64,000 nt of DNA from Amycolatopsis vancoresmycina (GTDB lineage Bacteria > Actinomycetota > Actinomycetes > Mycobacteriales > Pseudonocardiaceae), in contig NZ_JNYY01000001.1 in NCBI RefSeq assembly GCF_000716785.1, forward strand, positions 868,001 to 932,000, read 5' to 3'. The position numbers were made by a program, and so were the translations under genes. Below, piece by piece: positions 1-8,617 of this stretch; positions within the stretch are counted from its first letter, which is position 1, and each line of letters opens with the position of its first letter. The notes under the pieces are model-generated. The model was not told the DNA's origin, searched no databases, and saw only the letters and a program-made list of their open reading frames with translations.

Positions 1-1095
1 GACCTCGGCCTCGCCCGCGCGTACGTCGCCGGCGCGCTGGACGTCGAAGGCGACCTCTACACGGCGCTGCACGCGCTGTCGGCCCAGGTCGACCAGCTCA
101 CCCCGGCCGACCGGCTGTGGCTGCTGCGCAAGCTCGGCCCGCGGCACCTGCGGCCGGTCAAGCCGCCGGCCGAGGAGCACCCGAGCCGGTTCCGGCGCGG
201 GCTGACCGCGCTGCGGCACTCGAAGGAGCGCGACAGCGAAGCCATCGCCAGCCACTACGACGTGTCGAACCGGTTCTACGAGCTGGTCCTCGGCCCGTCG
301 ATGGCCTACACCTGCGCGGTGTTCCCCACCGAGGACGCGACGCTGGAGGAAGCGCAGGCGAACAAGTTCGACCTGATCTGCCGCAAGCTCGGCCTCCAGC
401 CGGGGATGCGGCTGCTCGACGTCGGCTGCGGCTGGGGCGGCATGGTCGCGCACGCCGTCCGGCACTACGGCGTCGAGGCGCTCGGTGTCACACTTTCGCG
501 TGAACAAGCGCAGTGGGCGCAGAAGAACATCGTCGCGCTGGGCCTGGCCGACCGGGCCGAGATCCGCCACCTCGACTACCGGGACGTCACCGAAACGGGG
601 TTCGACGCGATCTCCTCGATCGGGCTCACCGAGCACATCGGCGCGCGCAACGTCCCCGGCTACTTCCGCTTCCTGGCCGCGAAGCTCAAGCCGCACGGGC
701 GGATGCTGAACCACTGCATCACCAACCCCGACTCCAGCGTGGCCCACCGGTCGCGCGGGTTCATCGACCGGTACGTCTTCCCGGACGGCGAGCTCGAAAG
801 CCCGGGCGAGCTGATGACGGCCATGCACGACGCCGGGCTCGAGGTGCGGCACGCGGAGAACCTGCGGGAGCACTACGCCAAGACCCTGGCCGGGTGGTGC
901 GCCAACCTCGACGAGCACTGGGACGAGGCGGTCGCGGAGGCCGGTGCCGGGCGCAGCCGCGTGTGGGCGCTGTACCTCGCGGCCTGCCGGCTGGCCTTTG
1001 AACGGCGGGAGATCGAACTGCACCACATCCTCGGGGTGCGAACCGACAACGAGGGCGGGATGGGCATGCCGCTGCGCCCCGATTGGGGAGTTTGA
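1..1095 (+). CDS. Cyclopropane-fatty-acyl-phospholipid synthase-like SAM methyltransferase (5' partial)
   Basis: Frame 1 is open from the window edge to the TGA at 1093-1095, so the N-terminus lies outside the window. CFA synthases transfer a methylene group from SAM to the double bond of unsaturated acyl chains in membrane phospholipids. The visible part has the family-typical HYDVSNRFYEL stretch (nt 247-279) followed by the SAM-binding motif LDVGCGWGG (nt 415-441) and GVTLS. The remainder has the usual CFA-family spacing up to a C-terminal VRTDNEGGMGMPLRPDW. An internal GTG at 262 could be mistaken for a start, but homologous sequence continues upstream of it. A cold-shock gene and an acyl desaturase follow on the same strand, which suggests lipid-fluidity adjustment. 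CFA family membership is firm; the exact substrate (cyclopropane or methyl-branched chain) is not determined. Confidence 0.9.
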   Translation, partial: DLGLARAYVAGALDVEGDLYTALHALSAQVDQLTPADRLWLLRKLGPRHLRPVKPPAEEHPSRFRRGLTALRHSKERDSEAIASHYDVSNRFYELVLGPSMAYTCAVFPTEDATLEEAQANKFDLICRKLGLQPGMRLLDVGCGWGGMVAHAVRHYGVEALGVTLSREQAQWAQKNIVALGLADRAEIRHLDYRDVTETGFDAISSIGLTEHIGARNVPGYFRFLAAKLKPHGRMLNHCITNPDSSVAHRSRGFIDRYVFPDGELESPGELMTAMHDAGLEVRHAENLREHYAKTLAGWCANLDEHWDEAVAEAGAGRSRVWALYLAACRLAFERREIELHHILGVRTDNEGGMGMPLRPDWGV

Positions 1096-1195
1096 CCACC
1101 GGGGGTGGCCCCGGGCGTCCGGCAATGGGAGGATGGCGGGGAGACCGGGTGTCCGAACGGGACGCCCAGGCTCACTACAAAGAGTAGGTATGGGT

Positions 1196-1399
1196 ATGGC
1201 TCAGGGCAGTGTCAAGTGGTTCAACGGCGAAAAGGGCTTCGGCTTCATCGCGCAGGACGGCGGGGGTCCGGACGTGTTCGTCCACTACTCCGAGATCCAG
1301 GGCAGCGGCTTCAAGTCGCTCGACGAGGGTCAGCGCGTGGAGTTCGAGATCGGCCAGGGCCAGAAGGGCCCGCAGGCCCAGCGCGTGAGCGTCATCTGA
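1196..1399 (+). CDS. Cold-shock protein, CspA family
   Basis: A 67-residue single-OB-fold nucleic-acid chaperone that binds single-stranded RNA and DNA. RNP1 (KGFGFI, residues 13-18) and RNP2 (VFVHY, residues 27-31) are both intact, as is the opening VKWFN motif. Length matches the family (65-70 aa). An in-frame ATG six bases upstream (1190) would add Met-Gly. I prefer 1196 because homologues begin MAQG, although the AGG at 1186-1188 is only seven bases away. It is monocistronic: a 100-nt leader precedes it and a strong hairpin follows 15 nt after the stop. Constitutive or cold-induced expression cannot be told from the sequence. Confidence 0.95.
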   Translation: MAQGSVKWFNGEKGFGFIAQDGGGPDVFVHYSEIQGSGFKSLDEGQRVEFEIGQGQKGPQAQRVSVI

Positions 1400-1414
1400 G
1401 CCACGAGGCACCCT

Positions 1415-1447
1415 AAGGCCCTCGCCCCCACCCGGGGCGGGGGCCTT
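1415..1447 (+). terminator. Hairpin terminator after the cold-shock gene
   Basis: The arms AAGGCCCTCGCCCC and GGGGCGGGGGCCTT can form a 14-bp stem (one G-T pair) around a 5-nt loop. It lies 15 nt after the cold-shock stop and ends in TT without a long T-run, as usual for GC-rich actinomycete terminators. Confidence 0.8.
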
Positions 1448-1682
1448 ACTCGTTCCGGCCACACTGCGGATTCACAACGGTCCGGTAACGTGGACTGCGT
1501 CGAGGGACCCTCGGACGTCGGCGGCCCGCCGGTTTCCCCCTCGGCCCGCGGCCATCGAGGCCGATCGCCGGCAGGAGCGGCGACGAGCCCGGCCCACCGC
1601 AGACCCCGACCGCCGGGTGTTCCCGCTCCCCGGCTGCCGCGCGGGCCCCGCCCGCGCGTGCTGACCTCGAAACGAGTACTGC

Positions 1683-2618
1683 ATGACCGCCTCCGTGAAG
1701 GCTGCCCGGCCCACCCCGAAACCCGTGCTCGACGGCAAGCAGACCGTCGCCGAGCTGATCACCATCCGCACCTTCCTGCTCGTGCCGTTCCTCGCGCTCG
1801 CCGCGGCCGTCCCGGTGTTCTGGGGCTGGGGCGTCAGCTGGCTCGACCTCACCCTCGGCGGCGCGTTCTTCGTGCTGTCGACGCTCGGCATCACCGTCGG
1901 CTACCACCGCTACTTCACCCACGGCTCCTTCCGGGCGAAGCGGGTGCTGCGGATCGCACTGGCCATCGCGGGCGGCCTCGCGGCGCAGGGTCCGGTGATC
2001 GGCTGGGTCGCCGACCACCGCCGCCACCACGCCTTCTCCGACCGGGACGGCGACCCGCACTCGCCGTGGCTGTTCGGGACGTCGCCGGTGGCGCTGGCCC
2101 GCGGGTTCTGGCACGCCCACATGGGCTGGCTCTTCGGCCGCGACAAGACCAACGTCGACCGGTTCGCCCCGGATCTGGCCGCCGACCGCGACCTGCGCGT
2201 CGTCGACCGGCTCTTCCCCCTGTGGGTGGTGCTGAGCCTGCTGCTGCCGACACTGCTCGGCGGCCTGATCACGCTGTCGTGGTGGGGCGCGCTGACGGCG
2301 TTCCTGTGGGCGGGCCTGGCGCGGATCTCGTTCCAGCACCACGTGACGTGGTCGGTGAACTCGATCTGCCACATGATCGGCGAGCGCCCGTTCAGCAGCC
2401 GCGACCGGTCGGCGAACTTCTGGCCGCTGGCCATCCTGTCGATGGGCGAGTCCTGGCACAACACCCACCACGCGGATCCGACGTCGGCCCGCCACGGCGT
2501 GTTGCGCGGCCAGCTCGACGTGTCCGCGCGGGTGATCTGGGCGTTCGAGAAGCTGGGCTGGGCGTGGAACGTGCGCTGGCCGACGGCGAAGCGGCTCGCC
2601 GCACTGGCCGCCCGCTGA
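1683..2618 (+). CDS. Membrane acyl-CoA / fatty-acid desaturase (delta-9 type)
   Basis: A 311-residue integral-membrane di-iron desaturase that introduces a cis double bond in acyl chains. The three histidine boxes are clear: HRYFTH (residues 75-80), HRRHH (112-116) and HNTHH (259-263), which together ligate the di-iron centre. Hydrophobic segments lie at about 28-48, 55-75, 92-110 and 180-215, giving the usual two hairpins. The ATG at 1683 precedes a short hydrophilic N-terminus; no strong Shine-Dalgarno is seen, so a shorter or leaderless transcript is possible. Its likely electron donor is not encoded nearby. The CFA-synthase-like gene upstream would use unsaturated acyl chains as substrate. 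Confidence 0.92.
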   Translation: MTASVKAARPTPKPVLDGKQTVAELITIRTFLLVPFLALAAAVPVFWGWGVSWLDLTLGGAFFVLSTLGITVGYHRYFTHGSFRAKRVLRIALAIAGGLAAQGPVIGWVADHRRHHAFSDRDGDPHSPWLFGTSPVALARGFWHAHMGWLFGRDKTNVDRFAPDLAADRDLRVVDRLFPLWVVLSLLLPTLLGGLITLSWWGALTAFLWAGLARISFQHHVTWSVNSICHMIGERPFSSRDRSANFWPLAILSMGESWHNTHHADPTSARHGVLRGQLDVSARVIWAFEKLGWAWNVRWPTAKRLAALAAR

Positions 2619-2694
2619 CGAAAGCCGGCGAAACCGAGCGAAAGCCGGGCGAAAGTCCTTGCCCGGCCCGGCGGGCCCGCGTGATCTTGGACGG

Positions 2695-3243
2695 ATGGAC
2701 ACGGTCGCGCTCACCTTCGACGACGGCCCGTACCCCGAGACGACCCCGGCCCTGCTGGCCGCGCTCGGCGGCACGCGGGCGACGTTCTTCCTGTGGGGCG
2801 AGCACGCCGCGGCCCACCCGGACCTGGTCCGGGCGATCGCCGCGGCGGGGCACGCGATCGGCAACCACACGTGGACCCACCCGCACCTGACCACGCTGGC
2901 TGACGACGCTGCCCGCGACCAGGAGGTCCGGCGCACGCAGGACCTGCTGACCCGGCTGACCGGGCTGCGGCCGGCGCTGTTCCGGCCGCCCTACGGCGAC
3001 ACGGACGCCGCGGTGGCCTCGACGCTCGCGGTCCACGGGCTCACCGAGGTGCTGTGGAGCGTCGACACCCGCGACTGGGCCGGCTGCACCGCGGACGAGA
3101 TCGTCGCCGCGGCCGGGCAGGTGCAGCCGGGCGGCGTCGTGCTGATGCACGAAGGCCGCCCGGCCACCCTCGATGCGGTCCCCCGCATCCTCGCCGCGCT
3201 CGCCGAACGCGGCCTGCGTCCCGGCCCGGTCACCGCCTCCTGA
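2695..3243 (+). CDS. Polysaccharide deacetylase (NodB domain)
   Basis: A 182-residue single-domain carbohydrate esterase family 4 protein, predicted to remove N- or O-acetyl groups from a glycan. The metal and catalytic motifs are TFDDGP (residues 7-12, Asp9/Asp10), HxxxH as NHTWTH (His58, His62) and RPPYGD near residue 100. No signal peptide or membrane anchor is visible, unusual for an enzyme acting on peptidoglycan or xylan, so the substrate may be a cytosolic sugar or the protein may leave by another route. I chose the ATG at 2695 because the core strand begins immediately after it. The gene is convergent with the xylanase gene, with a long palindrome between. Confidence 0.88.
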   Translation: MDTVALTFDDGPYPETTPALLAALGGTRATFFLWGEHAAAHPDLVRAIAAAGHAIGNHTWTHPHLTTLADDAARDQEVRRTQDLLTRLTGLRPALFRPPYGDTDAAVASTLAVHGLTEVLWSVDTRDWAGCTADEIVAAAGQVQPGGVVLMHEGRPATLDAVPRILAALAERGLRPGPVTAS

Positions 3244-3261
3244 CCCGCGGGCTCCGGACGT

Positions 3262-3310
3262 CGCGAATGACTCATTCGGGGCCTCGGAGGTCCCGAATGA
3301 GTCATTCGCG
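3262..3310. repeat. 24-bp-arm palindrome between convergent genes
   Basis: The arms 3262-3285 and 3287-3310 pair at 23 of 24 positions (the last is G-T) around one base. Each arm carries the smaller palindrome GAATGACTCATTC. It lies 18 nt after the deacetylase stop and 20 nt before the xylanase stop, so it could terminate both genes. Its length and internal symmetry suggest a dispersed element more than a simple terminator. Confidence 0.75.
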
Positions 3311-3330
3311 GCACCGGCGACCGGCGCGGG

Positions 3331-4356
3331 TCAGGGGTTGAGCGCGTAGTACGCCGGCTTCGGGCGCAGGTTCTCGTCGAACAGGCAGGCCGCCCCTTCG
3401 CCCGGGAACACGTCCGGGACCCACGAGTGCCGGTCGGTGAAGCCCCACGTGGTGAACTCCACGCACTTGCGGACCGCGTGGCAGCCGTCCCACAGCTGCC
3501 CGAAGTAGCTCGCCTGGGTGGCGAGCTTCGCCGCGTCGGGCGGGGTCGGGATCCGGACGTCGGCCTCGGTGACCGCGGTCTCCACGCCGATCTTGGCGAA
3601 GCGGGCCAGGTTCTCGCGGTACTGGCCCGGGAAGCCGTACTGGATCGACAGGTGCCCCTGGACACCGACGCCGTCGATCGGCACGCCCTGCCGCCGCAGC
3701 GTCTTCACCAGGTCGTAGACCGCGTTGCTCTTCGGGTTGATCCCTTCGATGTTGTAGTCGTTGAGGTACAGCTTCGCGTGCGGGTCGGCCGCGTGCGCCC
3801 AGCGGAAGACGTCGGCGACGAAACCGTCGCCGAGCTTCTGCCGGAAGACCGTGTCACGCCGGGTGCCGTCTTCGTTGAAGATCTCGTTGACGACGTCCCA
3901 GGCGCGGATCTTTCCCTTGTACCGCTTGACTTCCGTGGTGATGTGGTCCCGCAGGACCCGCCGCAGCTCGTCGGCGGGCAGCGCGGCGACCCAGTCCGGG
4001 AGCTGGGAGTGCCAGACGAGCGTGTGCCCGCGGACGGTCTTGTGGTGGGTCCGGGCGTACTCGACGATCGCGTCCGCGCCGGACCAGTCGTACTGGCCGC
4101 GCACGGCTTCGATCGTGCCCCACTTCATCTCGTTCTCGGGCGTCACGTTGTCGAATTCCCGGGTGAGCACCGCCCGGTAATCGGTTTCCGAGGCCAGGTA
4201 GGCCGCCGCCACCGCGCTGCCGACGTAACGGTTCGTGGTGTATTGCAGCGGCACCGAAGCCGACCCTGCCGATGCCGCGGGCGCCTGCCACACCGCAATA
4301 CCCAGCGTGGCCGCAACCGCCATCAGGACAGTTTTCTTAGGAATTCTTCGCGACAT
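3331..4356 (-). CDS. Secreted endo-1,4-beta-xylanase, GH10
   Basis: A 341-residue extracellular xylanase that cleaves internal beta-1,4 bonds of xylan with retention. A signal peptide is clear: basic MSRRIPKK, a hydrophobic core, and a probable cleavage after APAASA (residue 30). The acid/base Glu158 lies in WDVVNE and the nucleophile Glu264 in TEAD; the substrate-subsite motif HTLVWHSQLP is at 111-120. There is no carbohydrate-binding module, so this is a compact single-domain enzyme. Two ATGs compete: GGAGG (4363-4367) abuts the first (4360-4362) but stands six bases from the second (4354-4356), so I start at 4356. It is divergent from a LacI regulator, which probably controls it through the repeats between them. 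Confidence 0.95.
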   Translation of the reverse strand: MSRRIPKKTVLMAVAATLGIAVWQAPAASAGSASVPLQYTTNRYVGSAVAAAYLASETDYRAVLTREFDNVTPENEMKWGTIEAVRGQYDWSGADAIVEYARTHHKTVRGHTLVWHSQLPDWVAALPADELRRVLRDHITTEVKRYKGKIRAWDVVNEIFNEDGTRRDTVFRQKLGDGFVADVFRWAHAADPHAKLYLNDYNIEGINPKSNAVYDLVKTLRRQGVPIDGVGVQGHLSIQYGFPGQYRENLARFAKIGVETAVTEADVRIPTPPDAAKLATQASYFGQLWDGCHAVRKCVEFTTWGFTDRHSWVPDVFPGEGAACLFDENLRPKPAYYALNP

Positions 4357-4383
4357 CTTCATCCTCCGCGTGACAATGGAGCT

Positions 4384-4417
4384 CCGAAAGTTTCCAACCG
4401 TTTCAAATCGGGTTTCG
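4384..4417. promoter_or_regulatory. Putative xylanase operator repeats
   Basis: The 80-bp gap between the divergent xylanase and LacI genes holds GAAAGTTTC (4386-4394), a 4+1+4 palindrome, and three GTTTC units at 4390, 4400 and 4412, about one helical turn apart. GAAAnTTTC-type elements have been associated with Streptomyces xylanase genes; I state this from memory. Binding by the adjacent LacI protein is inferred. Confidence 0.5.
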
Positions 4418-4436
4418 ATGACCTAGAATCTCCTTC

Positions 4437-5507
4437 ATGACAACGAAGTCCGACGATCTCGAGCCGAGCGCATCCCGGGTGACCATCGCCCGGATCGCCG
4501 CCGAGACCGGTGTTTCCGTGCCGACTGTTTCGAAAGTGCTGAACGGCCGGCCCGACGTCGCCGAAACCACCCGTGCCCGCGTCGAAGCGGTCATCGGGAA
4601 ATACGGTTACCGGCGCCGGGCCGACGAACGCTCCCGTCGTTCCCGGCTGCTGGAACTCATGTTCCACGAACTCGAAAGCACGTGGGCGCTCGAAATCATC
4701 CGCGGGGTCGAGTGCGTCGCCCGCGAAAACGGAATGGCGGTGGTGCTCGCCGAATCTTCCGGCCGGCACACGCCGGGGCAGAGCTGGCTGGAGAGCGTGC
4801 TCGCCCGGCGGCCGGTGGGCATCGTCTCGGTCTGTTCCGACTTCACCGGCGGGCAGCTGGCGAAGCTCCGGGCGCGGGACATCCCGCTGGTCGTGGTCGA
4901 CCCGGCGGGCGCGCCCGGGCCGGAGACGCCCTCGATCGGGGCCACGAACTGGCAGGGCGGGCTGACCGCCACCCGGCACCTCGTGGAGCTGGGCCACCGC
5001 CGGATCGCGATGATCGGCGGCCCGGAAGGCGTCCTGTGCAGCCGGGCCCGGATCGACGGGTACCGGACGGCACTGGAGACGGCCGGCCTGGCGTTCGACC
5101 CGGCCCTGGTCCGCCGCGGCGACTTCCACGTCCGGGCGGGCTACCGGGAGCTGGCCTCACTGCTCACCCTCCCCGACCGGCCGACGGCGGTGTTCGCGGG
5201 CAGCGACCTGCAGGCGCTCGGCGTGTACGAGGCCGCGCGCGACGCGGGGCTGCGCATCCCGGACGACCTTTCGGTGGTGGGCTTCGACGACCTGCCGATC
5301 GCCCGCTGGCTGACCCCGGAGCTGACGACGGTCCGCCAGCCCCTCCAGGAGATGGCGGCGGCCGGCGCCCGGCTGGCGATTTCCCTGGCCCGCGGCGTGG
5401 ATCCGGAGAGCCACCGCGTGGAGCTGGCGACCAGCCTGGTGGTCCGGCACAGCACGGCGGCCCCGGCCCACCAGGGCCACCACGTCCTGTCGGGCGGCCG
5501 GCGGTAG
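4437..5507 (+). CDS. LacI-family transcriptional regulator (xylanase-linked)
   Basis: A 356-residue sugar-responsive repressor. The N-terminal helix-turn-helix and hinge helix (VTIARIAAETGVSVPTVSKV, about residues 15-34) are followed by a periplasmic-binding-like effector domain with the family signatures GHRRIAMIGG, PTAVFAGSD and DLSVVGFDD. The pre-domain extension of about 14 residues is slightly longer than usual. The divergent neighbour is a GH10 xylanase, so the likely effector is a xylo-oligosaccharide; that is inferred from context alone. It may autoregulate, because the repeats at 4384-4417 sit 20-50 bp before its start. Confidence 0.92.
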   Translation: MTTKSDDLEPSASRVTIARIAAETGVSVPTVSKVLNGRPDVAETTRARVEAVIGKYGYRRRADERSRRSRLLELMFHELESTWALEIIRGVECVARENGMAVVLAESSGRHTPGQSWLESVLARRPVGIVSVCSDFTGGQLAKLRARDIPLVVVDPAGAPGPETPSIGATNWQGGLTATRHLVELGHRRIAMIGGPEGVLCSRARIDGYRTALETAGLAFDPALVRRGDFHVRAGYRELASLLTLPDRPTAVFAGSDLQALGVYEAARDAGLRIPDDLSVVGFDDLPIARWLTPELTTVRQPLQEMAAAGARLAISLARGVDPESHRVELATSLVVRHSTAAPAHQGHHVLSGGRR

Positions 5508-5551
5508 CCCGGCGCGGGGCCGATCCCCGGGCGACGGCCACCGCCCCCGTT

Positions 5552-5581
5552 CCGTGGTGAGCAGCTGCGCGCTCACCACGG
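5552..5581. terminator. Bidirectional terminator between LacI and GH115 genes
   Basis: CCGTGGTGAGC (5552-5562) and GCTCACCACGG (5571-5581) form a perfect 11-bp stem with an 8-nt loop. The right arm includes the stop codon of the GH115 gene (5573-5575), so the hairpin begins within that reading frame. Confidence 0.7.
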
Positions 5582-8500
5582 CCACCGCAGGCTTTCCGGC
5601 GGTCCCAGGTAGCTCGCCCGCAGGCCGCCCGTGTCGACCACCAGCTTCTGGACGATCACCGCCGGGTCCACCATCCAGAACTTCAGCACGTGCGAGCCCG
5701 CCGCTTCGACCACGTGCCGGGTCGACGTCAGGTTCACGTTGTCCGACGTCGTCCGCTCCCACTGGCGGTTCATCGCCGTGTCGTCGGCTCCGGTCGCCGT
5801 CGTGATGTTCACGAGCTGCGGTTCCGCGTCGTCGAACGAAACCGCGTACCGCAGGCCGTCGCCCGGCAGCACGTTGCTGCGCGGGGACAGGTACGCCCAC
5901 ACCGTCACCGGGCCCGTCGTGAACAGCGTCATCCGGTACTCCAGCCGCGGTCCCGCTCCCGGCGCGCGGCTCGCCGCCGTCACCGGGAACGGGGTCATCC
6001 CCGCCCCGGTGCGCCCGATGTCCGGGATGCGCCGCCACGCCACGTCCGCCGCACCGACGTTCGCGCTGCAGTGCTCGGCCTCCATCGACACGTACCCGCC
6101 CGCTTCGACGAAACCGCGGGCCGGCAGCACCGGGTTGCGCACCACCGCGTCCAACACCACCGACGTCCCCGCGCCCGTCACCGTGATCGGCACCGTCGTG
6201 GTGCCCTTCGGCGCCCGGGCCCAGTCGATCCGAACCGTCATCCGCAGCTCCTCGGTGACCCGGCCGCCGCGCGGCTCGACCTGCACCCACGGCGCACCGG
6301 CGGAGACGGTGCAGCGGAACGGTTCCCGGCCGCGGTTGAAGACGTCGACGTACTGCGGTGGCGCAGTCTGGTACGGGCTGAACTCCGGCAGCGCGGGCCG
6401 TCCCGCGGCGCCGGGCCACGCGTCCGGGGAGCCGTCGACCGCGACGCCCAGTGCCGCCGCCGCGGGCAGGTCGAGGCGTTTCACCGCCGGGAAGATGACG
6501 TCCGGCAGGGCGACGTTGTCCTTCTCCGGCTGCTGCCAGGGCGCGTTGGGGCCGTACCGGGCGACGTCGCCGTAGTCGATGTGCGGCTGGGTCTGGAACC
6601 CCTGCCACTTGCCGCCCGCGATGCCGGTGTTGTACTTCTCGGCCAGCGCGAGGTCGTCGGCGAACCGGGCCTCCGTGACGGCGGCGAGGCCGTTGGCCGA
6701 GGCCCGGCCCTGGGCCGCGTACAGCAGGTTCGTGAACTCGGCCCGCCGCAGCGCGTAGAGGTTGGCCGACGCCTCGACCTCGTACCCCACCAGCTCGTAA
6801 TAGGCGTCCTGGAAGGCCTTCGGCAGCCGCGCGCCGATCTTCGACGCCCGCGCCGCGAGGTCGCGCCATTCGCCGGTGACCCGGTCCAGCTCGCCGTAGT
6901 CGACCAGGCTGAACGGCGTCATCTGGTCGTCGTAGGTGATCGTCCCGGCGGCGTCCACCGTGATCCGCCGGTTGAGCAGCTCCGGCTTGCGCCGCGACTG
7001 CAGCCGCCCGTAGTCGTGCAGCACCGCGGCGATGTCCGAGGCGAGAGCGGGACCGAAGTTCTCCGCGGCGAACGCACGCTCCCAAGCGGACAGCCGCTCG
7101 ATCGGCAGCGCACCCGGGTCCCACGCGTAGTCGAGGAAGAACTGCAGCGGCAGCTCGTTGCCCTTCATGTCGCCGACGTTGGCCACCCACAGCCGGTCGT
7201 TGCCGTAGGCGGACGCCTGGTGCAGCTGCTCCCAGGTGTTCGCGAGCAACGCGGTGTCGACCCACTTGTAGTTGCGCCCGCCGCCGACGTAGTCGAAGTG
7301 GTAGTACAGCCCGTACCCGCCGGGGTGCGGCGGGCCGGACAGGTCGGGCATCTTGCGGATGTTGCCCCAGTTGTCGTCGGTGAACACCACGATGACGTCG
7401 TCCGGCGGGCGCAGGCCCTTCGCCCAGTACCGCTGGACTTCCTTGTACAGCGTCCAGACCTGCGGCACGGTGGTGAGGTCGCGGCCGGTTTCGCGGGCGA
7501 GGATCTCGCGCTCGGTGGCGATGATCTCGCGCATCAGCTCGATGCCGTCGCCGTCGGGCAGGCCGACGTCGCCGTTGCCGCGCATGCCGAGCGTGACGAC
7601 GCCTTCGAAGTCCTCGCGGACCATCCGGCGGATCCCGTCGGTCCAGTACGCCTTGATCGCCTCGCCGTTGCGGCGGAAGCTCCACTCCCCCGTGCCGCCG
7701 TACGGGTCGTGCCCCGGGGTGGTGATGTTCCCGGCCGCGTCGCGGACCGCGGGCACCGCGTGCCGGTTCCACTCCTCGATCCCGCGCATCATCGGCGCCT
7801 CGTGCGAGGTGCCCATGACGATGCCGTACTCCTTGGCCGTGGCGTGGTTGAGCGGGTCGTCCTCGGCGAACGCCCGCCCCCACACCGCCGGCCACAGGTA
7901 GTTGGCCCGCAGCCGCAGCATGGTCTCGAAGACCTTGGCGAAGAACAGGTGGTTGAAGCCGTTCGGGAACCCGGGCGCCTTGCCGGGCCCGAAGAAGGCC
8001 GGAGCCCAGGTGCCGAGGGCCGGGTTCTCGTCGTTGATGAAGAACCCGCGGTACTTCACGTGCGGGGTGCCGAGGCTGAACCGCTCGCGCGGCAGGTGCA
8101 GCTCCGCCTGCCGCCGCGGTGGCACGTCCGCCCACCAGTACCACGGCGAGACGCCGATGCGCCGGGAGACCTCGTAGACGCCGTAGATCACGCCACGCTG
8201 GTCACTGCCGGTGAGCACCAGCCGCCCGTCGACGACCTGGCTCAGCGACGTCTCCCACTCCCCGGCGATCCCGGTGACGTCGAGCTTCCCGGCCGCCACC
8301 AGGCCGTCGACCAGCGGGCTGTGCCCGAGGGTGCCGACCAGCACCACCGGCCCGCCGGCGGGCACCACGGCGGACACGGCCGGCCGGACCCCGGTGACCC
8401 GCTCGATGTCCGCGGCGAGGTCCCCGGCGACCCGCCGGACACCCGGCTGGTCATCCGGGCTCACCACGATCGTCGCGGCCTTTCCCCGCGACACCAGCGG

Positions 8501-8602
8501 AAACCCGGTGCCGGCTTCGGCCAGGCCCGGGAGCGCCACGGACCCCGCCCCGGCCAGGGCGAGCAACTGCAGGAAGGTACGACGGTGGACCTCGGACGGC
8601 AC
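5573..8602 (-). CDS. Secreted GH115 alpha-glucuronidase
   Basis: A 1009-residue enzyme expected to release (4-O-methyl)glucuronic acid side chains from glucuronoxylan. The N-terminus carries a Tat-like signal (RRTFLQLLALAGAGS, residues 7-21). The GH115 hallmarks are present: GVIYGVYEVSRRIGVSPWYWW near residue 140, FVKV/FFAKVFETMLRLRANYLWPA-like segments, and DDNWGN near residue 405. A long C-terminal part (about 640-1009) resembles the beta-sandwich region of the family. The start is GTG, set by AGGAGG seven bases upstream. The gene lies 15 nt after the second permease gene of a sugar ABC importer, so it is the distal gene of that operon. Length fits GH115 (about 950-1050 aa). The family call is strong; the substrate is inferred from family and context. 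Confidence 0.88.
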   Translation of the reverse strand: MPSEVHRRTFLQLLALAGAGSVALPGLAEAGTGFPLVSRGKAATIVVSPDDQPGVRRVAGDLAADIERVTGVRPAVSAVVPAGGPVVLVGTLGHSPLVDGLVAAGKLDVTGIAGEWETSLSQVVDGRLVLTGSDQRGVIYGVYEVSRRIGVSPWYWWADVPPRRQAELHLPRERFSLGTPHVKYRGFFINDENPALGTWAPAFFGPGKAPGFPNGFNHLFFAKVFETMLRLRANYLWPAVWGRAFAEDDPLNHATAKEYGIVMGTSHEAPMMRGIEEWNRHAVPAVRDAAGNITTPGHDPYGGTGEWSFRRNGEAIKAYWTDGIRRMVREDFEGVVTLGMRGNGDVGLPDGDGIELMREIIATEREILARETGRDLTTVPQVWTLYKEVQRYWAKGLRPPDDVIVVFTDDNWGNIRKMPDLSGPPHPGGYGLYYHFDYVGGGRNYKWVDTALLANTWEQLHQASAYGNDRLWVANVGDMKGNELPLQFFLDYAWDPGALPIERLSAWERAFAAENFGPALASDIAAVLHDYGRLQSRRKPELLNRRITVDAAGTITYDDQMTPFSLVDYGELDRVTGEWRDLAARASKIGARLPKAFQDAYYELVGYEVEASANLYALRRAEFTNLLYAAQGRASANGLAAVTEARFADDLALAEKYNTGIAGGKWQGFQTQPHIDYGDVARYGPNAPWQQPEKDNVALPDVIFPAVKRLDLPAAAALGVAVDGSPDAWPGAAGRPALPEFSPYQTAPPQYVDVFNRGREPFRCTVSAGAPWVQVEPRGGRVTEELRMTVRIDWARAPKGTTTVPITVTGAGTSVVLDAVVRNPVLPARGFVEAGGYVSMEAEHCSANVGAADVAWRRIPDIGRTGAGMTPFPVTAASRAPGAGPRLEYRMTLFTTGPVTVWAYLSPRSNVLPGDGLRYAVSFDDAEPQLVNITTATGADDTAMNRQWERTTSDNVNLTSTRHVVEAAGSHVLKFWMVDPAVIVQKLVVDTGGLRASYLGPPESLRWPW

Positions 8603-8617
8603 GGGAGACCTCCTGAG

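Noticed and set aside
1096..1195. RNA thermosensor or riboswitch in the cold-shock leader
   Set aside because: The 100-nt leader has no conserved structure I can recognise.
1446..2936. A 496-codon minus-strand open frame opposite the desaturase
   Set aside because: Its product is Arg/Pro/Gly-rich with no fold signature, and the plus-strand desaturase with three histidine boxes explains the sequence.
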